Shown here piece after piece: positions 10,640 through 22,759 of a DNA stretch of 64,000 nt (positions within the stretch are counted from its first letter, which is position 1; each line of letters starts with the position of its first letter). This DNA comes from Symsagittifera roscoffensis. Its lineage: Eukaryota > Xenacoelomorpha > Acoela > Convolutidae. A program made the translations under genes and the position numbers. The stretch is from positions 49,521,346-49,585,345 of the forward strand of contig NC_087064.1 in NCBI RefSeq assembly GCF_963678635.1, in the 5' to 3' direction. A model generated the notes under the pieces. It was not told where the DNA came from. It ran no database searches and saw nothing but the letters and a program-made list of their open reading frames with translations.

Positions 10640-13075
10640 ACTCTTTAACCACATGATATTTAACCCCCTATGTTTACAACCCCTACTTTATAACCCCTAA
10701 CAAGATAACCCGACAACAATTTAACCCCCTTTTAATAACAACAATTTGTTTCAAATTAACTCCTTTAATTAATTCCTTTTACACTCATAGTAGTATTCCA
10801 TTATGTTGTACTAATTGAGGCCAAAGAAGCCATTCCCAATTCACTTCATGCATGGTGCTAATTGAAGGCAACACAAGACGGTTGTGAATTTTATAAAAAA
10901 ATTCATAGGGCCTAATTCTTTAACCATTGTTCTACCACTCTAACAGAAATAATGTTTGAAGCGTCATTTCATTTTATTTTATCTTCGAAAGACAAACAAA
11001 TACTACTGGTATCTGGCCACGAGTTTTACCTTAAACGCAAAATGAAGACAACTACAACTCGGAACGGCTCGAAATACTGAACTCATAAAGGCCGCGCAAG
11101 AGCAAATACGAATGGAGAAAATTTTTGAAACGAGGGGTAAACATAACCACGATATTTCTACGCGCAAACCTGATGCTCGACTAGTTTTGGAAAACATCAA
11201 GGATCTGAGCGATATTAAAACCCCAACCGTCGCAGTCGCAACCGCAATTCAGCCCACAACAGGCGACATTGCCACTCAACTAACCCTACCAACCAAAAGA
11301 AATTTAGTTCGAACCACAAAACAAGCGCGCAAGCATCGAGAACAAGTTTTACCAGTCTCCACAGCAACCGGAAGTTTCAAAATACCCGAATTTTATAAGA
11401 TTTGACAGTGGGCAAAATGATCACGAGAGGATTAATTTATTAAGCGATCCTGAAATGCTAAATGTGCTTGAAAAACCCAAGTTTTGGATGGCTGACGGAA
11501 CTTTAAAAGTGGCGATGAAATTGTTTTATCAACTTTACTCTATACACATTAGTCTTTCACGAATAGCCCCCGCTTGCATATATTTGTTCCTGCTAAATGA
11601 AACAGAAAAAACCTACCAACGTTTCTTAGAAGCCCTAAAAATTTTAGCCCCTGATAGTAAACCCGAGAAAAAAAAGTTGCTGGATTTTAAGCAGGCCGCT
11701 ATTCAAGCGTTTCCGAAAATTTTTCCAGAGTCCAAGCTGTCGGGATGTTTCTTTCATCTTTCACAGAATTTTATGAAAAAAATCTTGGAGCTCGGATTGA
11801 AAAAAGATTACGAGACAAACCACGAGTTTGCTTAAGCACTTAAAATGTTACCCTCACTGGCTTTTAGAAAAAAGAAGAAATAGGAAATTCATACGATAAA
11901 ACATTGGAGGAAAATCAAACAGTATCCCAACATAAAAGAGTCGGCAAAAATCGCATAAGTTGAAGAGCTTTTTTTTGGATCTAACTACATAAAAATTCTC
12001 GTACCGAATCGAGATGTTGTATTCCACCCTTCATTTTGGAATCAAATGGTTGCGGCATCATCGGGCTTGGCCAGAACAACAAAACTCATCGGGTTCTGGC
12101 TTTTTGGCATGCAGTCATACTTTGGTGGATTGCATCCCAGTACATGGAAAATGACTGCAAATTTGCAAAAAGATGTTTCCGTCCAAAAACTTAATTTCTA
12201 TAACGCCTCGCGTGGGCACTAATTTACAAAAAGAAATAATAACAAAAAAGTGTAGAACATTGTGCATTTTTACAAATAAAAACGGATTTGCATTTCGTTC
12301 GCGCTATGGCAAACTTGAGTTAAATGATTTTTCTGATGTTTTTTGTATATATTTTCAATTTAAAATTTTGTTCGTCAACTTTTTTGAGAAACGACGTCTC
12401 CTGGCAGCCTCCCGGAGACGTAATAAAACGCATTGACTTGACTCGCATTTAAAAAGTTCTGTCTCTTACAATCTAATCCCGGAACAATCTCTCCTTTAGG
12501 TGGGACGCTAGGTTGGGACTAGGGGCTGGCAAACTTTTGAGACATTGCATTGTAAGCCGAAAATTTAAAAAAAGTTGACATTATATGGTTCGAAAAAATC
12601 AACATTAGATGGTTCGAAAGAATAGATAAGTTTTTTTAAAATGATCTGTATTTCAATTTAAAATGGTCCGCATAGATCAACGTTTTGTTCACAACCAGTT
12701 TTCAATCCATATTTTATTTCAACTCAGCCAAATTATTTTTCATTGGCAGGAATTGTTTTGGAAAAATCTAATCAGTTTTGGTAACTAATTTGAATCATGT
12801 CGGTCGGATTCGTTTTCAAGTTCATAACAAAGTCTAGACTATCGGTAAGGTCAATTCTGATCAAATCTAAAACGCATTTAGCAGCGTGCATGTTAATTCA
12901 ATTTGTTTTGCTTAATTTTTCGCAATTAAAGCTTTGATTTTTACCGATGATTAAGTTCGTAATTCCTTTCAAGTAAGTTTCACGTTGATTCTAACAATTG
13001 GAATTAAAAAGGGGTTAAATTGCAGTGGGGATATCAGAGAGCGGTTAAGAAAAAGTGGGTTATAATCACGGGGTA
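10640..13075 (+). mobile_element. MULE-type DNA transposon, inactive
   Basis: A transposase pseudogene (10985-12195) is flanked by inverted segments. The left one at about 10711-10737 reads caatttaaccccctttt; its reverse complement-like match is at about 13003-13025. Both sides also carry several spaced taaccc/ggggtta motifs (10645-10735 and 13008-13072), as if the termini were built from short subterminal repeats. Exact ends and target duplication were not determined. Mutator-like elements with FLYWCH fingers are known from many invertebrates. Confidence 0.6.
10985..12195 (+). pseudogene. FLYWCH zinc finger plus MULE transposase, frameshifted
   Basis: The order of recognisable pieces is: a FLYWCH-like finger at 10985-11160 (LLVSGHEFYLKRKM, then GKHNHD as the terminal His-x-His); a linker; and the MULE DDE domain at 11455-11835 (PKFWMADGTLKVAMKLFYQL with the first Asp, then LDFKQAAIQAF, then LSGCFFHLSQNF). 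After a further shift come VVFHPSFWNQ, GLARTTKLIGF and GLHPSTWKM at 12005-12170, matching the C-terminal RTTN-EGWH-type block. At least three shifts or stops break the frame. A live copy would excise and reinsert the element. The intact 126-aa ORF is only a fragment. Confidence 0.75.
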
Positions 13076-13361
13076 ATAAGCTTTGCAACCGGTTTCAACA
13101 GACAGACTTTTTAAGTAAGTAAAGAGTTGTTGTAACTAGATTTCATGAAAAACATTGCCAAACAAAATTTTTATCTTAAAGTCCACCAAAACATGCGTTG
13201 TGGCCGTTGAAGCGATGTAAAAAAAATGCTGAATTTTTGAACGCTATTTAGCTGTTTTTGTTGCTGGATTCCATAATTTAAATTCTTAACATGTTAAATT
13301 CTTCCCTAGTTTTCTTTTTCCCCTCAGCTGTTTGCACAGATTGTTCAGCAATTAAGACCAA

Positions 13362-14635
13362 AAAATTCGGTGCTTAAATGAGTGACTACGAAAATTTAGT
13401 TTACCCATTGAGACAGTTGGAGGGGTTAAAAGGGAAATGGCAGAAAAATTTTAACCCCTCCAATCGTCTCGATGGGTAAAATAAAAACTCGTTGTTGCTC
13501 ATTTCAGCAATAATTCGTTATGAAACTAAAAATATTTAAAATAACTTTTTCCCAAGAAACTTGAAAAAAAAAAAAACCTGGAAATTGAGTATGTTCCACT
13601 TAAAATGGTAGCTACCATTCCGGTGAACTACTCAAAAAGAAATGGCTGTACAAAATAAAAGTGATTTTTTTATCAGTTATAATGCAAAAATTTTTAAACT
13701 GCTTCCTCATTTAGTTGTTAAAAGCACGACTTCTTTTCATAGTCAAAATTAAAGTTCAATGACATGATTTTGTTTCTGATCAAGAGTTCAAAAATTATCA
13801 AACAAACGAAAAAAACTTAAAAGCTTTGTTGCAAATATCAGCTAAAAATAGCTAAAAATTTCATGTAAAGAAATCAAGTCAGAAGAACTATAACCCCTGG
13901 TGATGTTGCTGAAATTTCTACTTTCTAATTTATATCCATTTTCTAATTTATATCAGCGTTCAGTTACAGGAAAAAATCAAAGGCAAAAGTTAAACTTTTT
14001 TGTGCAATTCACGATAGCAAAACTCTTCACAAAGTGAATTGCACAAAGAAGTTAAACTTTTGAATTGATTTTTTCCTGTAACTAAACGCTGATATAAATT
14101 AGAAAATGGATATAAATTAGAAAGTAGAAATTTCAGCAACATCACCAGGGGTTATAGTTCTTCTGACTTGATTTCTTTACATGAAATTTTTAGCTATTTT
14201 GAGCTGATATTTGCGACAGAGATTTATTTTTCTTTTCGTTTGTTTGATAATTCTTGAATTCTTGAACAGAACCAAAATCATGTCATTGAATTTTATTTTT
14301 GAGTACGAAAAGAGAAAAGAAGATATTAGATAATTTTTTAAAGTCGTGCTTTTAACAATTCAACAAGGAAGCAGTTCAAAAACTTTTGCATGATAACTAA
14401 AAAAATCATTTTTATTTTGTGCAACCATTTCGCTTTTGAGTGGTTCAACGGAACGGTAGCTACCATTTTAAGCGGAATATACTCAAATTACAGGTTTTTT
14501 TTATTCAAGTTTCCTTAGGAAAAGTGATTTTAAATATTTTTAGTTTCATGACGAATTGGTGCTGAAATGAGAGACTACGAAATTTTATTTTACCATCCAG
14601 ACGATTGGAGGGGTTAAAAAGGAAATGGCAGAAGG
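13362..14635. repeat. Foldback element with about 570-bp inverted arms
   Basis: 13449-14012 is the inverted copy of about 14034-14620; the hairpin loop is about 21 nt, bounded by gtgcaattcac and gtgaattgcac. Both arms share features such as gctaccatt, tcatgtaaagaaatcaag and the terminus ggaggggttaaaa. A short extra direct copy of the right terminus lies at 13362-13445, next to the left arm. There is no coding capacity. The arms differ by scattered substitutions, so this is not a sequencing fold-over. Related DNA is at 15413-16205. Confidence 0.85.
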
Positions 14636-15119
14636 TAAATTTCCAAATCTAGTATCATGTGAAGTCGTTAATTTTTGAAAAAACTAGTTAGTTTTATAAA
14701 TACAGTTGACTCCTTTATTTCAACAAATTGATAAATCAAGTTTCATCTCTAACTTAAAACAAAAATAACAGTTACCATAATGGGTTTACTGAAGAAAAAA
14801 AATGATAGAAAAAAAATTTCTTTCTTTAGCTTTGAAAGAACTGACACGCCAAATTTAAGAGCTTCTGAGTCGTTAGTGTTTCACTGTTTCCTACTTTTTA
14901 CGTGCGCTCTAGCGATGTCAGTGTAATGTGTCATCAGCACTCAGTTTGTGAAATTTGTTTCTGATTTATAGAGAGGACTTCTACTACATATCGAATACTC
15001 TGTATAATGGAGAATGTTTTACTCGCTTTTTTGGCCAAGTTCTTGGTGTATGACTAGATTTGTGTTCAGTATCTAATTCCTTTGTCCTCGACTCGTGTTA
15101 AGTCTGTGCTCGATCTACG
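14636..15119. other. No gene seen
   Basis: AT-rich spacer between the foldback element and a MITE fragment. No repeat ends or coding signal were recognised. Confidence 0.4.
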
Positions 15120-15412
15120 TTTGGCCAAAATTTTTGTGCCGCAGGCAATTTTTTGGAAAAACAGGCCAAAAAAAAGCGTTTTTAGGCACTTTTAGGAAAA
15201 TTTTGACAAAACAATTGCGTTTTTTTGGCGCGCGCTCCCCCTCGAAATTTTTGTATATTGGCGCCGGAGACGCTTGCACAATTTTTAGGATCCGTCAGCC
15301 AAAAAAAAACAAAAAAAAATATCTCAAAAAGATACCATTGGGTCGGAAGGGGGTCAAATCCCTAAGGGGGGGGGGGGGGGGGGCGTCCCCCTTCCTAATG
15401 TCGCCCTTGGTG
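15120..15412 (+). mobile_element. hAT-like MITE fragment (same family as 31560-31962)
   Basis: It shares tttggccaaaat, gccgcaggca, tttttaggca, ggcgcgcgctcc and a long G tract (near 15365-15383) with the complete copy at 31560-31962, in the same orientation. The left terminus is missing. The right end, gtcgcccttg, is a mutated form of the ccgcccctg terminus and abuts foldback-family DNA. It is non-coding; the 132-aa ORF across it is accidental. Confidence 0.7.
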
Positions 15413-16205
15413 ATGTTGCTGACTTCTTACATGCAGTTTTGTTTAACAGAGAATAATGATATTTGCCGAAATAACAATTTTTCTACTTCATAAACTAATC
15501 CATTTTCTAATAATTATCAGCGTTCAGTTACATGAAAAAATCATGGGCAAAAGTTATACTTCTTTGTGCAATTCACGACAGCAATTTTCTTTTGACTTAT
15601 ATTTAAAAGCTGAAGCTGCGCGTGCAGAGCATTTACAAAAAATTGTTTCTAATAATTTGATGCAGTCAGTTTTAATTTAAATTACACACAAAACTGCACT
15701 AAAAAGAAGTTATAAAAGTAGCATTTTTAGCGTTACAAAATATCTGGAGTTTCCAATTATCTGGCAAGATTTAACGCAAGTTTTTTTTACCTGACATCTT
15801 TATCAGTTTTGAGCTGACATTTGAAACAATGATTTTTATTATTTTTCCTTTTTTGGATAATTTTTTGCCTTCCTGAACAGAACCAAAGTCATGTCATTAA
15901 ACTTTATTTTTGACCACAAAAAGATGATGTTTGATACTTTTTCGTAGTCTTACTCTTCAGATGATGTTTTATATTTTTTTTAGTCTACTTTTAACAATTT
16001 AACTAGGAAGCAGTTTAAAATTTTTTGCGTGCTAACTAAAAAAAATCAGCTTCATTTTTTACAACCATTTCTTTTTTGAGTGGGTCGCCGGAATGGTAGC
16101 TGTAATTTTAAGTGGATTGTACTCAAATTACAGGTTTTTTTTCAATTTAAGTTTCTTTGGAATAAGTTTGTTTTAATATATTAGTTTTATAGCGAATAGA
16201 ATTAA
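15413..16205. repeat. Diverged second copy of the foldback family
   Basis: 15413-15590 matches the inner left arm of the element at 13449 (gatgttgctga, cagcgttcagttaca, tgtgcaattcacga). 15790-16205 matches its outer right arm (gagctgacattt, catgtcatt, ggaagcagtt, actcaaattacaggtttttt). About 200 bp of unrelated sequence sits between. This suggests a longer or separately recombined family member. Confidence 0.7.
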
Positions 16206-16939
16206 CAAAACCTTTTTTGGCAACTGGATATGTTTTTTTAATGGAATTTTATGAAAGTTAGAGTAAAAACACTAGTTTAGTTAGGCGAACGCTGATATTG
16301 ACTTACCCATTTGACTAAAGCAATCCGCAGAGATTTTTTGGAACTGTTTGAATCTAATTGCAAGCGTCAAACTGCAAGGATAGTCGGTTACTGCGCAAGT
16401 AGCACAGAACGTTCCGAACAGCCTTCAAAAACTACAAAAAATTTCTTTTTTCAAATTAGTGTAGTTTTTTCCGCGAGATGTGATAAAAGGACCTGATGTA
16501 AAATTCTAAGTTAGGCATCTTCGACAGTCATAGTAAAAAGGCTAATTGGTTTTAAAATTTTGCAGAAAATGTATGAATTTTTATGAAATTTTTGGTTCTC
16601 AAAGTGAAATTAAAAATTTTAGTTTTCTTTGCTGAAAAATAAATTTTTTGGCAGTTTGTTAGGCACAATTAAGCTGATGTAGGCATGCTCACTTGCTTTA
16701 TTTGCTCGAAGTTAGACTAAAAATCAAAAAATTTAAACCGATGATATTTTTCTCGACACTAGGAAAACTTTTGAAATTTTCTAGAGTGGTTTGAATGGCG
16801 ACTGTAAAGGCTTCAATATAATATATCGTTCAATGCAGTTTGATGATTATTTGTGGTACCTTATTTTGCGTGGAAAAGAAAAAGAAAATAACCAAACACA
16901 TCCGAATGCAAAGCTCCTCTCCATTTTCAAAGGTCAAAA

Positions 16940-17790
16940 CAATAATCGATTAAATTATAGTTTTAGCAACAGTGTCACTGAAATTCGGAAAAAAAATCCA
17001 ATTATAAGTGCTTTTTAACCCATCTATTATTCGATACAATTATAATTGATAAAAATCAATTATAATCGATTATTTTCAACACAAATTCTATTTTTAATGT
17101 CGTTCAAAAATTTTTTTTAAATCGATTATAATCGATTATAACCAAATATAATCCTTTTGTTCGCCCAATTTTTTTGACCTTGCATCGACTTTCTGAAATT
17201 GCATGCTTTTCGTAGATGTCGATTTGAGTATAAAATGAGAAAATAGTTTTAAAAGTTTGCAAAATAGTTCAAATTTTTAACTTTGTTTTGCTTTCATTCT
17301 CCATTGAAGTTGTTTCATGGTGTACACTTGAGCTTTTTCAATCAACAAAGTTTTAGCACATTGCTTTACTTTCGTGATTTTTCTGAAAAATTTTATTTTC
17401 ACTTACCGCGCGAACCTTTCAACTAAAATTTAAGGATCTCTATGAAACTTTTAAGTTGCGGTAGAAATTTGTGTTCAGATGAACCAAAATGTGATAAGGC
17501 ACCACGCTTTTGGAGGTTTTGTTACCGACAAAAAAAATATTTACCCATGGGGTACAATAAAAAATACTTTTAGTTAGACAAAATTTTGCTAAAATAAGAA
17601 ATTATAATAGATTTCAATCAATTATATCAGATTTCAAGTATTTTTGTGTGAGCTATAATCAATTATACTCGATTATACTAGATTATAATATAACAGTTTG
17701 TAATCTTTAGGAAGAAATCACGGTGATAATCGATTATTGATCCTATAATCAAATATATTTGTCGAAAAAACATCATAACTATTTGTTATA
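16940..17790. repeat. Cluster of TAATCGATTA-type palindromic motifs
   Basis: Variants of aatcgattataatcgatta or ataatcaattata occur at about 16945, 17038-17075, 17123-17143, 17605-17635, 17655-17695 and 17728-17770. Spacing is irregular, so it is not a simple tandem array. It could be a decayed satellite or a clustered binding-site region. Confidence 0.5.
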
Positions 17791-18544
17791 GTCGATTACT
17801 TACGCCTAAACTTGGATGCAGATGGTTTAAAATATGACCCGATACAAAGGCTGAAGGCATCTGAAAATTTTGACGGTGCGTGCAGGTATGAGAGATAATT
17901 CATTTTTCAAAAATTTCCATAAGCTCGTTTGAGTTGCTTGTCGCTGAGCTGCAGTGCGTGATATTCAGTAATTAAAAAGTTTTGCATAATTCCCCATCTC
18001 ACAATTGCCAGTGACTTAAGCTAAATATAACCGTGATTTCGTTTTCTTTATGTCTTTTACAGAAAACTTGCTTTTGTGCTTACAAGCATATAAAGTATGA
18101 GCCATATGAAAATACGTTTGTGCGAAATACATTTTTGGAATTTAAATATGAAAAAATTTTCTCTCCGACTGACCTCAAAATAAATTTTAAGGGATTTTCA
18201 ATCAATAACTCTGCAAGGATAGAAATCAACAAAAAATGACAGGGACACGGTATGATTAAATTAAATTCTTCAATCAAAAACACCGAAGTGAAAATGAGCC
18301 ATCTGATGAAAATGGTTGCAAAATTTAGCTAAATGTTTTTCTTACATCGAGTTCTTGCCTCTTTTGCTTTTCTCTTTCGTGATCACTTGGCCGGTTCCGA
18401 AACTTTTTATCTTGGAAAACAAAAAGTCGATTTTTTTAGCCCGCGAGGAAGAGTACAATCTGGAGGGAAGTATCTGACAAACGATTCCATACACCCGCTC
18501 TCATGCCTGTACTTTTATATCTGAGATGGTTATGATTAATAGTT

Positions 18545-18725
18545 TTGTTGTGATTGTTTTACAGTTCGACTAGTCCAGTGAAGTTTCTAGAGAGAAACGA
18601 ACTCGGTCATGAACGCAACATCCAGAGAAATGACAACCTTCCACACGTTGGGATCGAATTCTCATCACTTCGAAAAAAGTTTCGTCACTTAAAAAATTTT
18701 AAAAATTCAGGTTTTTTATTTTTCA
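18545..18725 (+). pseudogene. Gypsy protease-region fragment
   Basis: The plus-strand frame reads HERNIQRNDNLPHVGIEFS. It parallels YERNILGNDNLPKVEIKLS at 22985-23040 in gypsy element B, a conserved block at the protease/RT junction of these elements. No neighbouring gag or RT can be read, so this is an isolated remnant of a relative of element B. Confidence 0.55.
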
Positions 18726-21217
18726 GAATCTGTAGTCGTTTCAGTTGAAGACATGTCTATTGCAGTCAAATCAATACCAATCCCACAAAAACTAAAAAGA
18801 ACGTTCACTCTTTGGTTCTGCCAACTGATTTATGGAATTTTTTTAAATTTTAATACGCCTTGGCAGCCCTTTACGATCTTTTGTAACTTCTAGTTGGTCA
18901 AAAACACAAAGGATGCTTTTTAAAAGCCTTAAAAAAAATTAACCCGACAGAAAAGACAGACTTCGACAAAACTGAAAACAAGGGTTAAAGCCGACGCCTC
19001 CCATAACGATTTGAGTGTCTCTCTCGGATTTTCAAATTCTCACAAAGCAAAGCACTCAACAAACGAACTGGAGTTATTGAGCATTATGTGAGCTGTAAAA
19101 CACTTGAAAAACTAATTATATGGGGCACATTTTGAAGTAATCTTTTATCATAAGACGTCACTTCTGTATTAATTTGTAACTACGGAAATAAATACCATGG
19201 CCGCTTAAAAAGAAGGGTAGATAGGTTTTTATATTCGATTTTACTTCTATACAATTAGCCGGAAAAGAAATTGGTTTTACTGATCTGATCTTGAAAAAGA
19301 AAAAAAAACGGTACTGTTTTCCAATCAAACGGAAAAATTTAAAGTGGCCACAGTTTCTAAATTGAATTCAATAATTAATGCGTCAGATAATTTGGCAACT
19401 TTAAAACAAATCTAACGCTCAAACCTGATTAGCCATATCTCGGAAAACTTCAATGACGCGATACTATGTTACAAATTATCGCATCTTTTCTGATTGTAGT
19501 TAGTTCCAAGTTGAATATCTGCCATTTAAATCAATACCTTTCAAGATTTTGTGCCCTTAGATTAGTGTCAATTTTTCTGCGGTAATTCCGTAGTTTTAGC
19601 TGTTGAAATTATAATCTCTGGAAAATCGGCTGTAGCAGGAAAATATTGAGAGTTCTTTAGATTGCCCAATAAACGGTTGGAATTGAAAATAACTTCCGTA
19701 ACAATCAGATGATCGCTCAACTGAAGAAGACAATTAAACAACAATATTTGACGCATGAGAAGATACAAGGAAGTTACAAACCATCAAATACGGAATCTAC
19801 TTCCAACAGTCTTACAAGTATCTTCACACATCCAATGGATTGTTATACATGGATGTCAAATTGTGCTGTTCATCCTGTGCTGCATTGTGTTATACATCCT
19901 GTGAAAAACTTGACAAAACTTATCCAGATCAGTTCGATATGAAACTCTTTTTGGATTATGTCTGGTAGCCACAAATTTTCTGGATGACATACTTTCACGA
20001 AAACAAATTGTTCAGACTGCATCAAAGCAGTTAAAGTTCTTAAACTTTTGTTATCTGCAAAGCAGACCCACCGCCGGACTTGAACTCAGCAAACGACATA
20101 TTTGGCGCACACTTTGCAGGACCATTGGATCTTCAGCTAAAATTGGTCAAATACTTCTGCAAAAACGGTTAACAAGTTTTTATATGATTACAGTCAACTA
20201 TATGGATTTCCGAATTCAGAAAGAACGGACCCTGCAACTGGCTCCTATTTTGAATCATTTTGCAATTCAAAGAGTATATTTTTAATATATGCACTGTCGT
20301 TGTTCATCGATCGCTTAAACGGGTTATTGAAAAACTTGTACAAACGCTCAAATTGAAATCACAAAATACGTCATCGAAAACACCTGAATCTTCAATTGAT
20401 ACAAAAACAACTTTAATTGATGCGGTTTCAAAAACTATCTGAAATCACAGGAGTACAGTTCAAACAAAACTAAGTGGTAAATTTGTCGAAAAATTTTTCA
20501 ACAGAAAAACGAAAACTTTTGCAAACTCTAGACTATCAAAATAACAAATTTTTTGGTCAAAGAAAAGCCAAAATGTCGAAAGAAAGGGAGTTCTGTTGGG
20601 CTGCAGATGACAGAATTGAAGACGGTCACCTAGATATCCCGCTGGAGAATAAAAATAGACCACAAAACAAAAAAGTTGTGTGACTCAGACTCCTGTCAAT
20701 CACAATGAAGATACTCTCATGCTCGAACCGACTACCTCTAACCAGCCAAAAAATATATATACTTTTTGGAACGTTTTAAATCAGAGGAACAGAAAACCCT
20801 TTTACAGATTTTTGAATAGGAAACTGTTCAATTTTTGGACAGTGCAGTAAAGTTAGCAGCCAATACAATGGGTTTGGAAACCGGATATAACCACAAAGAG
20901 AAAGCTCCGAAAAAAAACAAGGATTTTTAAAGATTTAGCCTTAGCATTCCCGATTTTTCTTCCTCTCTGAAGTAGGCTCAGAGTAAAAAAAAACTGAAAT
21001 CTCATCAAGAAATAGCTATCGATTCGTCGAACAACCTGTCATATACGAGAAACTCAAGATCATCCAAAGTCAAGAAATTGAAGGGGCTAAGACGAGACAC
21101 CCTCCTCAGAGATTCATGAAGAAGAATATCTTAGCAGGACTAATAATGTTTAATTTATTTTGAACCATCAAATTTAGTGACTGGCAATGGTCGGTAGGCC
21201 GCTTTTCATACAGGGAG

Positions 21218-21218
<1 letters not shown>

Positions 21219-21255
<37 letters not shown>
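21219..21255. repeat. (GA)n microsatellite
   Basis: An uninterrupted run of about 18 GA units. Confidence 0.95.
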
Positions 21256-21261
<6 letters not shown>

Positions 21262-21391
21262 TTTATGAGCGAAAAAAATTTTCATCGGAATAACATAATT
21301 CCAATAAATTACTTAAAATAATCGAAAAAATTAATTTAGATTGGAACAGACACCGACCATCAACGGAAATCCCTATCAGCATCATTCCAAC

Positions 21392-21570
21392 TGATGTGAT
21401 TCCACTTTTATATCTAATCTAGTTTAGCTAATGACGTATCTAATTGATTTAACCGGTCATTTATGTTTGACCTTCACTCTTTCATTATCTCTGGCGGAGA
21501 GAATACTCTGTAACTTTTTGATGTTTTAAATTTAAGATTAATTATCTTTTATCTTTTTATTCTTTTCACT
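21392..21570 (+). repeat. 5' LTR of gypsy element B
   Basis: It starts tgatgtgattcc and shares tttagctaatgacgtatct and gagaatactctgt with the right copy. The match ends just at the gag ATG (21571). No PBS (TGG...) is visible between the LTR end and the ATG, so either the leader is deleted or the true LTR ends earlier. Confidence 0.75.
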
Positions 21571-22700
21571 ATGTCAAACAACAAATCTAACGTGAGAGGA
21601 ATACCTCAATTTTGGCAGAACCATACGGTGGACCCACCTATCCCTTGGGAAGATTGGAGTGATCTTTTCCACTTAGCAATTATTGCGAAAGAAATTGTAG
21701 ATATCGAGAGTCTACTAAATTCATCAGAAAGACACCATCCTCTTCACCAACTCAAGTAAATCCGACGGAAAACGTATCGTAAAACCAAAGAAAAACGCGG
21801 ATAGAGAGAAGTTTCCAAGAACAAAAAGAATATGACGACGAGGAAGCAGCATCTATCAAAACCTAAACAAAGAAATTTAATGGAATGAGAGTAGAGGAAG
21901 CCGACAAAAAACTTCGTTCAATCTTCTACCTAGCCCTAGGAATCGAAGGAAAATTAATCTTCGGCCAGAATTTCACTGAAGTAAAAATACTTCAAATTTC
22001 CTTCAAAAAAATTTGGCAAAACTAAGCAACAGCCTTCGTCAGTAAAACAAACGTCACATTTGAAAAGCACAAACTATTAAACAGGAAGCAACGTGACAGA
22101 GATTCATTCGAACAATTTTAGGGAGCCTCAGACGAAATGGCCAAAAAGCGACATATCCGCCTGAGAGGACAAATGGTTAAGGGATATTTTCTTAAATAAC
22201 ATGAAAAATTCTGAGAAACAATGAAAACTACTGACAGAAACCGTGGGAGGCATTCAACGTTGCCCTGATAGACTAAAAGGGAATTTCTAACCATATGAGA
22301 ATAACTTATAGTCTTAAACCCAACAGACCAACCGTATACAAATCTTGTAATCATTTTAACGTCAAAAGAGAGCCAACCCTGAACATCGAACGGAGCAATA
22401 CATGTATGAAATCTAGCCGGATTTTCTCAAAAGGACACTTTGCTGTTTTTCCATCGAAAAATACGACTTGTACATCATGCAAATATAAAAGGTCACTTCA
22501 CCAGACTTTGTAAATCCCATCGTAAAAATGTTACATTGTGTTCAAACTGTAGGTAATACAAACTATAATCCCTCGGATCATACGGATGTAAATATGGACC
22601 GTGTAAATAGAGAATGTTTTGATGTGATGAATGCATGGTCAGAATCAGGTCAGAGCGATAACGACGATTGTTTTGTAATAAATGTAACTACAATTAACTA
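21571..22700 (+). pseudogene. Gypsy B gag, degenerate
   Basis: The ORF starts MSNNKSNVRGIPQFW and carries PPIPWEDWSDLFHLA, the usual N-terminal gag capsid signature (P-P-W-W spacing) of this gypsy lineage. It stops at 21759. Later parts can be followed in shifted frames to about 22520, where a Cys-rich stretch near 22440-22560 is all that remains of the zinc knuckle. The segment 22590-22700 (NRECFDVMNAWSESG) resembles the acidic linker before the protease. No functional protein. Confidence 0.65.
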
Positions 22701-22759
22701 AATTAATTAAAATTGGCCTCGGGAAAAATCAAGTGACCTTAAACATCTAAGCGGACTCT

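Larger units (their letters stand above)
16206..21391. other. Long AT-rich region, no intact gene
   Basis: Apart from the separately listed motif cluster (16940-17790), gypsy protease fragment (18545-18725) and GA microsatellite, I recognise no feature. Short ORFs at 19709-19942, 20260-20442 and 20474-20683 have no motif and are broken. The 19550-20930 part has a base composition more like coding DNA and may be an unrecognisable old element. Confidence 0.35.

Noticed and set aside
15095-15493. 132-aa plus ORF with a Gly run
   Set aside because: It spans a MITE and its G tract.
16940-17790. CRISPR-like array
   Set aside because: Motifs are short, palindromic and irregularly spaced, in a eukaryotic genome.
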